Source of the DNA: Nemertoderma westbladi
Lineage: Eukaryota; Xenacoelomorpha; Nemertodermatida; Nemertodermatidae
Direction: 5' to 3'
Length of the DNA stretch: 33,279 nucleotides
NCBI GenBank assembly: GCA_032718475.1
Contig: JAUCBJ010007434.1
Coordinates: forward strand, 1-33,279
Every line of letters begins with the position of its first letter. Positions within the stretch are counted from its first letter, which is position 1. Both the position numbers and the translations under genes were made by a program. Under the pieces are notes generated by a model, which made no database searches, was not told the origin of the DNA, and saw only the letters and a list, made by a program, of their open reading frames with translations. This document shows positions 19,582 through 28,870 of this stretch, in pieces.

Positions 19582-19906
19582 TATTATTCGTATTCGTATA
19601 CAAAGATGAATAGTTTGTGCACAGTAGGCCTAGTCTTAGCTTCCTTACATTAATATTTTCTTATTAAATAATCCCATACAAATATAGCCTAGCTATGTAA
19701 TTATATCCCTACAGTATGCTATGCGAGCTAGCAGTGACCGTAGATGAACCTACACTGGCACTGTCTGGGTGGGAGACAGTAATTTGTTATAAAACAAATT
19801 ATCCATAGTTTATGTATAATTTTGTACAGTACCGTAGATGGACTATATTTTTCTCCTTTCTATTCATTCCATTATTAGATTATATCAAAACAGATAAACA
19901 ATAGCA
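19582..19906 (-). other. Shared 5' flank of the BAF-like gene (unit 3)
   Basis: Same sequence as 7365-7690, with TAGGCCTA near 19626. Confidence 0.35.
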
Positions 19907-19970
19907 TTTCCTATGAAGTTTGACGTCAGTTGGTATTATGATACCTCCTACGCTCTAACACTTCCTTTCT

Positions 19971-20126
19971 ATGACCCCTCACCGCCTCTATCATCATTTC
20001 CCTTCTATCATGTTGGCACTCCAAAAGGCAGCAGGTGCTCAACGTCCATTTGTTCCCTTGCACCTATCATATGCAGCTGGTGATGGTGCCATACCTCTTC
20101 CTCCATCACAACCGAATTATTTATAA
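19971..20126 (+). CDS. Short ORF of block B, 51 codons (unit 3)
   Basis: Same frame as 7754-7909. Unrecognised. Confidence 0.25.
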   Translation: MTPHRLYHHFPSIMLALQKAAGAQRPFVPLHLSYAAGDGAIPLPPSQPNYL

Positions 20127-20597
20127 GGAATTTTGTAGTAATTATTTGACTTATTTTTAAATTTTACAAATTACTTAATCTCATATTTATGGTTTTAGTT
20201 GTTTATAACCCGGGATATAGTTGACATATTCAATGAAATTAATAAGCAGGTCTGTAACTTACTTATAGCCACTATAAAGAATGTGAATTAGTTACTCAGC
20301 CAGGCTCAGAAACTTTGACCAACATGACCCATGGAGTTGTTGGACTTAATCTTAATGCAGAAGTAAAAAGCAAAGAGAGGTACAACTTTTGCTAAATAAC
20401 ATTAAATAATAAATTTTTGTTTGAATTTGTATGCATTTAATTTATAATAGCTATACTCAGATAATTTATCAGTATATATAATTATATTAAATGTAACTAA
20501 ATTATCTTGCAAGCCCTATTCCTATGAAGTTTGAAGTCAGTTGGTATTATAATACCTCCTCCTCTCTAACCTCTATCCTCTCTAACACTTTCTCCCT

Positions 20598-20873
20598 ATG
20601 ACCCCTCTCTGCCTCTATCATCATTTCCCTTCTATCACGTTGGCACTCCAAAAGGCAGCAGGTGCTCCACAACCATTTGTTCCCACCGCACCGATCATCT
20701 GCAGCTGGTGGTGGTGCCACACCTCTTCCCACATCACCACGTTTTCCTCTCTCTCTTTCAGGGGAAACGAGTTCGATGGTTGGGGTGGAGGAGGAAGGTT
20801 GGGCAGTATGCGAGTGTTGGGCAGTAGGCGAGTCCCTCTCCGTTGCCGACTAAAAAATAATATAAATAAATAA
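20598..20873 (+). pseudogene. Block D ORF, frameshifted (unit 3)
   Basis: Equivalent of 8381-8656, with acceptor-like CAG ending at 20761 and 20952. Confidence 0.25.
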
Positions 20874-21176
20874 AAACAAAGTGAGATTCAGGATATTGCG
20901 TTTAATATGAAATTCGAAAACCCCATCGAATTCCGTTTATTCCTCCTTTCAGGAGAAACGAGTTCGGTGGTTGGTGTGGAGGAGGGAGATTGGGCAGTAG
21001 GCGAGTCCCTCTCCGTCGCTGACTACAAAATAATATAAATAAATAAATAAAAACAAAGTGAGATTCAGGATATTGCGTTTAATATAAAAATCGGAAACCC
21101 CATCGAATTCCGTTTTTAATTCTCATTTCTCCGTAAATTTTTTCTCTTTTTCTTCCTCTCCTTCTCTTTCATTTCT

Positions 21177-21676
21177 CTAAGTAATGAAATGTAATTAATT
21201 GCTTTTGGGTTATGTTCTACTTCGTTAAGTAATGGAATGTAATTAATTGATCTTGGGTTATGTTCTACTTTGCTAAGTAATGGAATGTAATTAATTGCTT
21301 TTGGGTTATGTTCTACTTCACTAAGTAATGAAATATAATTAATTGCTTTTGGGTTATGTTCTACTTCGCTAAGTAATGGAATGTAATTAATTGCTTTTGG
21401 GTTATGTTCTACTTCGCTGGGTTATGTTCTACTTCACTAAGTAATGAAATATAATTAATTGCTTTTGGGTTATGTTCTACTTCGCTAAGTAATGGAATGT
21501 AATTAATTGCTTTTGGGTTATGTTCTACTTCGCTAAGTAATGAACTGTAATTAATTGCTTTTGGGTTATGTTCTACTTCGCTAAGTAATGAAATGTAATT
21601 AATTGCTTTTGGGTTATGTTCTACTTCTCAAAGTAATAAAACGCAATTAAATGCTTTTGGGTTATGTTCTACTTCT
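21177..21676. repeat. 48-bp minisatellite, expanded (unit 3)
   Basis: Longer than in units 1 and 2 by 111 bp. At about 21415 a monomer is cut at ACTTCGCT and restarts at GGGTTATG, so a 33-base piece is missing and the gain is out of register. The added monomers repeat the local variant order. Confidence 0.93.
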
Positions 21677-22411
21677 CTGTTAGCGCATTTGATAAAATAT
21701 ATTCTCTCAATCTCAATTTTGTATATTTGACTTTTTATTAACTATCGCAGGGTTCTCATGCAAGTGGGCCTTGGATCGCTGGTCTGATACAATGAGCGGA
21801 GTTGCGCTAGTATACCTTTAACAAAGGGCCGCTCACTGGATCGATTTATCCCCCCCTTTTAGTATTCCCCTTTATGTATTGATTTGCTCTATAACTTATT
21901 TGGTTCAATACGGTATTTGATTATCTATTGTATTTAACTGAGATATGATACCGGGAGGGTGTGGCAATACAGTATAACAAGCAAACTACTGACTAATTAA
22001 TTATGTAAGGACTCAGAGGAAACCGTATTGTAACTTGTCTTTATGTCTAATTGTATTGATATTACTACCGTAATCAATTTATGACAACTCTCAATCGTGA
22101 TACAATTAATAATAAGAGACTTGATTGTAATTGTGGTCTGTAATATCGCCATATATTAATTATTTAGTGAATCAGAGGTACGACAATACACAAATCTGAT
22201 GCAATTGTCCAGATTATCACTAATACTTAGTTATAGTGACCCACCTGTTATGGCGCGTGTAAAATCTCTTGATTTCGAAATATCGGCGATATATTAAACA
22301 AACAAAGAGTAAATTGAGTTTAACGACAGAATATCAATTAATAATGAAATTATAATGTCACCAAGACACAGATATTAACGGGAAAAAATGTGTTAAGTTA
22401 CGACATAAAGG

Positions 22412-22426
22412 CATGTAATAAATGCT
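22412..22426. other. Empty site of the 182-bp insert (unit 3)
   Basis: Single CATGTAATAAATGCT, as in unit 2. Confidence 0.8.
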
Positions 22427-23159
22427 GATCATCAGTAATCTGACCAACGTCCATAAAGCCCTGCATTGGAGAAAGCTCCGCTGCGGTATGCAAATGTTAA
22501 GATATAGAAGAAAAATTTGACCAACAGAAGCTATATATATAGCAGGTTTACTCAAAGCAATAATATGGACCAATAAGACGTCAGGAATCTCAGTGAACAA
22601 TTCCTTCACAATTAGAATATGGGTATAATGGCACTAGTGGCATGAAAAACCCTTACCAGAGAATAATCCAACAAGGACAGATAATATTAATAAATTTTTT
22701 TAAACTGGCCCTGCAACATGGACCTACTGACCTACATATCTGTACAGTGTACATTGACTTAGCAGCTATGAACTACCTAGGTATGGTAGCTATTAATTAA
22801 TATTAGCTTTGTACGTCTGTAACTTACCAATAGCCACTAAAAATAATAATATGAGTTAGTTACTCAGCCAGGCTCAGAAAGTTTGACCAACATTGCCCAT
22901 GGACTTGTTGGACTTTATCTTAATGCAGAAGTAACAAGCAAAGAGAGGTACAACTTTTGCAAAATAACTTATTAATAATTACTTACTATTTGTATGTATT
23001 TAATTTATAATAGCTTTACTCAGATAATTATCAGTATATATAATTATATTAACTGTAACTAAATTATCTTGCTAGCCCTATTCCTATGAAGTTTGATGTC
23101 AGTTGGTATTATGATACCTCCTACTCTGTAACCTCTCCATGCTCTAACACTTCCTCCCT

Positions 23160-23315
23160 ATGACCCCTCTCTGCCTCTATCATCATTTCCCTTCTATCAT
23201 GTTAGCACTCCAAAAGGCAGCAGGTGCTCAACGTCCATTTGTTCCCTTGCACCTGTCATATGCAGCTGGTGATGGTGCCATACCTCTTCCCCCATCACAA
23301 CCAACTTATTTATAA
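23160..23315 (+). CDS. Short ORF of block H, 51 codons (unit 3)
   Basis: Same frame as 13632-13787. Unrecognised. Confidence 0.25.
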   Translation: MTPLCLYHHFPSIMLALQKAAGAQRPFVPLHLSYAAGDGAIPLPPSQPTYL

Positions 23316-23479
23316 GGAATTTTGTAGTAATTATTTGACTTATTTATATATTTTACATATTACTTAATCTCATACTTAATCTGAAAGAGATATTCACACA
23401 ACCAGCTGTTAAGTGTTGTTTTCGCTTGTCCTAATTTTCCATTTATAAGACCTTTTTACACTCCTATTTATATTACTGT

Positions 23480-23554
23480 GGGGCGAGCCACGAAGTTGGC
23501 GGAGCCTTAGCGAATTGACACTGTTAGGGGGTGGGTCAATTTATGCAAATAGTT

Positions 23555-23607
<53 letters not shown>

Positions 23608-23983
23608 TACGATTTTGACATGCTAATAACTTTGTCGGATTTAAAGCTGCCAAGTTGAAAATTTGTAGGTATCAATATGAGCAAAAGTTGAGATTTTTGA
23701 GAGACTTTCAGACACCATCAGTGCAATGGTCTCCCGCTAGAGGGCCACATGTCTAAACATTAAATGCCCTCCCATTTCTTTGCTTTTAATCCGTTTAAGC
23801 TGAAACTTGGCAGATATGTATTAGACCATTAGCTGTGACTTTCAAAGGAGGCGAATCCATCTGCAGTTCTCCAGTCTGCCGCTAGAGGGCCAACGTGACT
23901 ATTTGCATAAATTGACCTACCCCCTAACAGTGTCAATTTGCTAAGGCTCTGCCAACTTCGTGCTGCGCGAAGTCCCCACTTTG
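23480..23983. mobile_element. 504-bp foldback/MITE-like element
   Basis: It interrupts sequence that is continuous in the AT-rich ends of units 1 and 2. TGT at 23477-23479 and 23984-23986 is the apparent 3-bp target duplication. The termini are long imperfect inverted repeats of roughly 75-85 bp sharing CGAAGTTGGC, GAGCCTTAGC, ATTGACACTGTTAGGGGGT and GTCAATTTATGCAAATAGT; the right one has about 9 extra bases near its tip. It has no ORF, so it would need a transposase from elsewhere. Inside are a (GTC)n run and words resembling 24820-24917 and 26454-26538. The superfamily is not identified. Confidence 0.88.
23555..23607. repeat. (GTC)n microsatellite, about 17.7 units
   Basis: A pure trinucleotide run next to the left inverted repeat of the foldback element. 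Confidence 0.97.
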
Positions 23984-24226
23984 TGTTTATTTATACCTAC
24001 TACCCATGGTTAAAAAAATATTTTAGGTATATCCTACTAGTACTATATATAATACCATAAAAACAGTACTGGTACATTTTAATGACATGGTGATTAAATA
24101 TTTAACACTATAATATTAATATAGGCCTGCCAGGTAAATACTACTAGATACTATTAGTCCATAATTAATTGGATTATACAGTGCATGTTTATACAATATT
24201 GTCACGCTCCCCGGCTGCACCACCAC

Positions 24227-24620
24227 GACAACGACCCCTTGCTGCGCCAACGCGACCGTGCCCCTTCACTGCGCCACCGCGACCCATCACTGCGCCACTG
24301 CGACCCATCACTGCGCCACCGCGACCCCTCACAGCGCCACCCCAATCCCTAATGGCCGCTCCGGGACTGCCACCTGGGGGACCATGGTGCTCCCCAGCTG
24401 CGCCACCGCGACCACAGCCCCTCACTGTGCCACCGCGACCACAGCCCCTCACTGCGCCACCGTGACCACAGCCCCTCAATGAGCCACCGTGACTGCAGCC
24501 CCTCACTGCGCCAACCCGATCCCTAATGTCCTCTCCCGGACCGCCACCTGGGAGACCATGTTGCTCCCCAGCTTTCGCCACCTCGACCATGGCCCCTCTG
24601 AGCCCCAATGGCATCTCCAG
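24227..24620. repeat. GC-rich minisatellite (21- and 27-base monomers)
   Basis: Imperfect repeats of the types GCGCCACCGCGACCCATCAC and GCGCCACCGCGACCACAGCC, in a strongly GC-rich island within AT-rich DNA. Because the lengths are multiples of three, long frames stay open on both strands (APPRPIT-type on plus, Gly/Arg-rich on minus). These are by-products and are not called as genes. GCTCCCCAGCTGCGCCACC near 24391 resembles the junction sequence GCTCCCCGGCTGCACCACC of the array. Confidence 0.85.
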
Positions 24621-25061
24621 AACCACCACATCATCTTATTGACAAGGCTCTTATAGCACCTGGCTGCAGCTCCAACTGTATGTTTCTAATTTGCAGCTCA
24701 ACGGCCAGAATCGGGCTCGCCGACATTATATGAATGGTCAGAAGCAACGGAAGTTCACTGTCGGCCGATTTTCCGGGCCTCACCCACCCAACAATGTACC
24801 ACCCCCCAGCGTCGTTTAGTTAATCAACCTGTCGTTCTGTCGCTTTTTTTGCGGTGTTCAATTTTTAACGTTAATAACTCGAACAATCCTTAATGAAATG
24901 TAACCAAACTTGGTACTGGTAGCAACTGCCAACTACAGAACTACCGGTACGGTACCGGTACTGAACTATGACAGCACTATACCGCATTTCTACTCTCCTG
25001 TCAGCGACGGAAGAAAATGAATTTCTTCGTTTGCGGTTTCTACTCTTGTTAACGGTTAAAT
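24621..25061. other. Region before the reverse transcriptase, no gene
   Basis: No ORF is recognised. 24820-24917 is a repeat fragment (listed separately). 24942-24960 is a perfect inverted pair TACCGGTAC/GTACCGGTA around one G. Confidence 0.55.
24820..24917 (+). repeat. Repeat fragment shared with 26454-26538
   Basis: TTAATCAACCTGTCGTTCTG, then TTCAATTTTTAACGTTAATAA, then CCAAACTTGGTA, in the same order as downstream of the reverse transcriptase. The inside of the 504-bp foldback element has a weaker version (CTAATAACTTTGTCGG). The fragment appears to belong to the same broad family and flanks the reverse transcriptase in direct orientation. Confidence 0.75.
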
Positions 25062-26429
25062 ATGTTAATTAAAGACTATGTATTGGTACGACCGACGGCA
25101 CCGGCAACTGGTATAATCAGATGTAAAGCAGTAGGACCCGATGGTCTGAGCGCTGAATATTTTATTAACGGGTGCAACTTTGAATTGATTAATTGTATTA
25201 TGGTGCTATTTAATTCAATTTTCATTCATGGGTATTTACCCGAGAAAATGATTGAATCCATTATTATACCTTTGGTAAAAGACCGTTCTGATGATGTCAC
25301 ATCGAAAGATAACTATCGTGGCATTGCTATAGCTACGGTGTTAAGTAAGATTTTTGAGTTTGTAATTATCAATCGGGTGGTAAACATACTTTCGTCAACA
25401 CCGAATCAATTCGGCTTTAAAGGAAAATTAGGCACTGAACTTTGTGTATACACATTTAAGGAAATAGTTAATTATTATTTGTCAAGAAACACACCGGTGT
25501 ATGTATGTATGTTGGACCTTAGCAAGGCATTTGATCGCATTAACCACTATTTACTTTTTGATAAGTTGATTGACCGTGGTGTGCCGTTATTTATAGTTCG
25601 GGTTATATTATTTTGGTACAGAAATCAATTAATGTGCGTAAGATGGGGGTCTATTCTATCGAATAGTTTTACGGTTACAAATGGTACCAAACAGGGCGGG
25701 ATACTCTCCCCCCTGTTCTTTAATATTTATATTGATAACTTAAGTGCAGATCTAACTAATACTGGGTTGGGCTGCAAAATGGGTGACATGCGAATTAACC
25801 ACTTGTGCTATGCTGATGATCTTTGTTTGCTAAGTAATTCTATTTTTGGTCTGCAGTGCTTAATAAATATTGCAATAAAATTTGCGGATAGTAGTTCTAT
25901 GCTGTTTAATTTAAAAAAAACTAAGTGTATGTACTACTATCCCAAATCCTCTCAAGGTTGTGCGTCTAATGTATATATATATGGAAAACGAATTGAAATT
26001 GTCGATAAATTTGTTTACTTAGGTCATTTATTACATTGTAGTACCGACGACGACTTCGATATTCTTAGGCAAACTAACTCACTCTATGCACGTGGTAATT
26101 ACATATGTAGGAAATTTGGTAGTTGTTCAGATAAGGTTAAAGTTAAGTTGTTTCAAGCATTTTGTACTCCTATTTATTGTAATGCGCTGTGGGCTAGCTC
26201 AAACTACTCCCAGAGTGCATTCCAAAAAATACGTGTTGCTTATAATAATTGTTTACGTATGTTATTTAACATTCCTCGAATGACTGGTGATGATCCCACC
26301 AGTATATCTTTATACTTTGGAACTTTGAATATCCCGATGTTTGTTCATATACAGCATACTTCACGGAATAGTTTATTTAATAGGGTCATAAATAGTGCAA
26401 ATATAATTGTGGGGCGAGCCACGAAGTGA
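25062..26429 (+). CDS. Non-LTR (LINE) reverse transcriptase, truncated at both ends
   Basis: An uninterrupted 455-residue frame. Motifs in order: KAVGPDGLSAEYF (22-34), IIPLVKD with NYRGIAI (68-90), PNQFGFKGKLGTE (114-126), VCMLDLSKAFDRI with catalytic Asp152 (148-160), NGTKQGGILSPLFFNIYIDN (207-226), LCYADD with Asp252/253 (248-253), FNLKKTKC (282-289), FVYLG (317-321), then a thumb/connector region to about 447. This is the target-primed reverse transcriptase of a CR1/Jockey-like LINE; the clade is not decided. Homology starts near residue 19 and an in-frame stop lies just upstream, so the endonuclease is missing, as in a typical 5' truncation. The last residues (GRATK) are encoded by the tip of a foldback-family sequence, so the C-terminal tail is missing too. 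Intact motifs suggest recent activity. A replacement in trans is not visible here. Confidence 0.92.
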   Translation: MLIKDYVLVRPTAPATGIIRCKAVGPDGLSAEYFINGCNFELINCIMVLFNSIFIHGYLPEKMIESIIIPLVKDRSDDVTSKDNYRGIAIATVLSKIFEFVIINRVVNILSSTPNQFGFKGKLGTELCVYTFKEIVNYYLSRNTPVYVCMLDLSKAFDRINHYLLFDKLIDRGVPLFIVRVILFWYRNQLMCVRWGSILSNSFTVTNGTKQGGILSPLFFNIYIDNLSADLTNTGLGCKMGDMRINHLCYADDLCLLSNSIFGLQCLINIAIKFADSSSMLFNLKKTKCMYYYPKSSQGCASNVYIYGKRIEIVDKFVYLGHLLHCSTDDDFDILRQTNSLYARGNYICRKFGSCSDKVKVKLFQAFCTPIYCNALWASSNYSQSAFQKIRVAYNNCLRMLFNIPRMTGDDPTSISLYFGTLNIPMFVHIQHTSRNSLFNRVINSANIIVGRATK

Positions 26430-26690
26430 GTGAGCCTTAGCGTAGTGGTACCATTAATCAACCTGTCGTTCTGTCGTGTTCAATTTTAAACGTTAATAAC
26501 TCGGCCAATCTTTGATGAAATCTATCCAAACTTGGTACACATGTTGTTTGGCAAAAGTTTAGAAATTTTCCAAGTAGAATTTCCGTGTGGCCTTCGAGAA
26601 GCTAAGATAATAGCAGTTAATTAGTTAATTAAGTTGATTACGGTAAAAACACCATTTTCAACCTGCCTTTTAAAGGAAATTAATGGTTTT
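26411..26690. mobile_element. End of a foldback-family element inside the reverse transcriptase
   Basis: GGGGCGAGCCACGAAG (26411-26426) is the same tip as the 504-bp element and is followed by GAGCCTTAGCG as there. It sits directly after TGT (26408-26410), the same three bases as the target duplication of the 504-bp element. 26454-26538 matches 24820-24917. I did not find the right end or the continuation of the reverse transcriptase, so the far boundary is a guess. Confidence 0.6.
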
Positions 26691-27884
26691 ACAGTATAAG
26701 ATTTAAATAATTATACTTAAAAATTATACAGATGTAATCCACATACGCCATTCTATTATAGTTTTTAATTAGTTCAAGTGATTTGCTTTAATAATTGTGT
26801 CTTAATTGATCTAAAGTAATTAAAACGGCAAAAAAAATTGATTATCATTAAATACTGCTCATTTATTGGCCAACATGCTGGTACATAGATGGAAGGATGT
26901 GTGTGTAAGGCAGCCAGTTGCTGGGAATGATTATTGGTCAAGTCTCCGCTGGTGTGGAGCTAGCTGGCTTGGAGTTGTGGCTGTAGACTAACCAGAGAGG
27001 AATTGTAATAGGCAACCAGTATTGCTATTCCAGCCCAGACAGCATTCTTTAAATCCAACATCCCAACATCCTTCCTGTATTCCAATTCCTAATGACTCTA
27101 CTACAGTACTATAAGTGTTGTATTGCTATCTCAGGTAAATGACAGATATAATAAAATAAATACCATACATGGCATGGCTGTTGTAGGCTTCTGAAATAGT
27201 TTATTCCACAATGTATATGTCTGGTTATTTTTTAATTGAATTTTTGCTAAGTAGTACAATTAATGTTCTTAAAAATAATATTATTATTTTATATGTAACC
27301 GAGAGAAAGCCGCCCCAATATTAGATTATTACAACAACATATCCATTGGGTAAGAAAGTGGAGGAGAGCCAGCCCGTCTCTTAATTTTTTACTTTATATT
27401 ACGCGATCAATTTTCACTCATCTCGTCATGAACCCAACATGTATGTAACCTTTTGTTAAATTTGTTGGCTATGCGTTTGCGGTTGTTTGGGCGGAGTGTG
27501 GTAGGCCTACACTTTTCACACTTAAATATTTTGGTTGTGAAATGTTACAGGGCATAGCGATCTGAGATATTTCATTTATATTTTATTATGAGAGGAAGAA
27601 GAACATACAACGTTATTTACTATGTAACAAAATAATTGTTTTCGGGTTTAACTTGGAAGCCTCCCCAAATAGTTGATATACAATTATATTTAAAATTATT
27701 TCCATGGTCATGGTCATTCACCCGTCTTTAGTTAGAAATTTGTTTGCATGAAAGACAGTTTAGTTTAGTTTTTACTGATTTATTATCTCTTATCTGACTG
27801 GGGTAATAATAAAGGATAGGATAAATGGAAGCAAAGTGTGACAGTAACAAATATTTCCCCGTCACCCTAGCATGTCTTAAGTAT
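26691..27884. other. No gene recognised
   Basis: AT-rich with many stops. A TAGGCCTA palindrome lies near 27502. No repeat copy of this stretch is visible in the window. Confidence 0.5.
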
Positions 27885-27897
27885 ATGATATATCAAA

Positions 27898-27946
27898 GGG
27901 GGAAGTTTGGATTCACTGCATAAATGCAGTTCACCAAACTTCCCCC
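27898..27946. other. 5' hairpin of the 2.4 kb repeat, copy 1
   Basis: Outer stem GGGGGAAGTTTGG/CCAAACTTCCCCC (13 bp), small internal loop ATTC/TCA, inner stem ACTGCA/TGCAGT with loop TAAA. Copy 2 has the same shape with two paired base changes. Confidence 0.9.
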
Positions 27947-28631
27947 GAATACACACTGTAACTTCCCCCTTCCCCCAAATATCCACTGTTGAATTAATTT
28001 GAAGCGATATAATAAGTACAAAATTTTGCGAGTTTTTAATTGTGTGGTCCAATTGTTATTTGATTTCTATTTATTATTTAAAGTGCATTTAATATCACAC
28101 TGGTTTTTAGAATATTATACTATACAACCTTATGTTTTATTAATTTACCCAATCGAAGCCTCATAAGGGCCGGTTATTTGTACGCATATCCCTAATGCGC
28201 TCAGTAAGGTTCAAACAACATATTAATATGAAAATAAAGTATCTGCAAAGAAAAGAACCCAATACTATATAATTTGACCTTATTAAAAAATTTGCACTTT
28301 TGCACACTTATTTGTACAAGTGCACTTCAGCAGATCGTAATGGTGGCTCTTATTTAACAAACTTATGTTTATCCTCTACCGATCTACGGTGTATGATCAA
28401 GTGTCAGTCGCTAAAAGTGTCAAAAATCCAATTTAATAAATCTGGATTTGCGATTTTGGACCATATTCATGGACATTTTAAGTCACTTTATAGACATAAA
28501 AAGTTAAACAAATGTTACGATTATAGTTAGAAATCATTCCAAACTACATTTTAATCCAAAAAATAACATTCTACGATGAATAGAACTGGAAATAATAGTG
28601 TTTGAAATATCGAAAAAATGTTCACTATTTA

Positions 28632-28654
28632 AGTGCATTTTGCACTAAGTGCAC
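28632..28654. other. GTGCAC-type inverted words
   Basis: AGTGCA-TTT-TGCACT is followed at once by AAG-TGCAC, so the middle TGCACT can pair either way. Kept in copy 2 (about 31617-31640). Confidence 0.7.
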
Positions 28655-28797
28655 ATGCGTCTTTTCCCAAGTTGTATCCTATTTCACACACTACAATCTA
28701 TTCTCTATCCAATGAAAAAAGTTTCAGATTAAACGGCCCTGTAGAACCGAAGTTATTTATGTTTAAAAATAGTCACTCGAAAATTTCGTATTCTCTT

Positions 28798-28870
28798 GGT
28801 CACATAGTCTAGTGGTTATCAATCACGTTAATGAAACCTAAGTTCGTGGGTTCGAAACCCAATATTGACC
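28798..28870 (+). ncRNA. tRNA-like Pol III segment, degenerate (copy 1)
   Basis: 73 bases starting GGTCACA and ending TTGACC, with A box TAGTCTAGTGGTTA (28805-28818) and a perfect B box GGTTCGAAACC (28849-28859). TTCGA falls exactly at tRNA positions 54-58. The T arm pairs at 4 of 5 positions and the acceptor ends at 5 of 7. The D and anticodon stems do not pair. It reads as a tRNA-derived (SINE-like) promoter or tRNA pseudogene, not a working tRNA. Confidence 0.5.

Larger units (their letters stand above)
6857..24226. repeat. Three-unit macro-tandem array carrying BAF-like ORFs
   Basis: Three head-to-tail units (6857-14197, 14198-19167, 19168-24226) begin with GCAGCAAAATAGACTCC and end with CGGCTGCACCACCAC. 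Unit order is: BAF-like ORF (minus), upstream region, block B, block C/D, 48-bp minisatellite, promoter-like block, block G/H, AT-rich end. The common length is about 4.44 kb. Differences are accounted for by a 2625-bp internal duplication, an 82-bp duplication and an extra 197 bp (present in both sub-copies) in unit 1, a second BAF-like copy (+517 bp) and a C-run in unit 2, and a foldback insertion (+507 bp) and minisatellite growth (+111 bp) in unit 3. Outside the array, homology stops at the same unit boundary on both sides. Confidence 0.93.
19168..24226. repeat. Array unit 3
   Basis: Colinear with unit 2 except for a single BAF-like ORF, two extra minisatellite monomers plus a partial one, and the foldback insertion. 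It ends at CCACCAC just before the GC-rich minisatellite. Confidence 0.88.

Noticed and set aside
24189-24629. Gly/Arg-rich minus frame and overlapping Pro/Ala-rich plus frame (24169-24465)
   Set aside because: Both are automatic consequences of a GC-rich minisatellite with monomer lengths divisible by three.
28798-28870. Functional tRNA gene
   Set aside because: D and anticodon stems do not pair and the acceptor has two mismatches. Only Pol III boxes and the T arm are credible.
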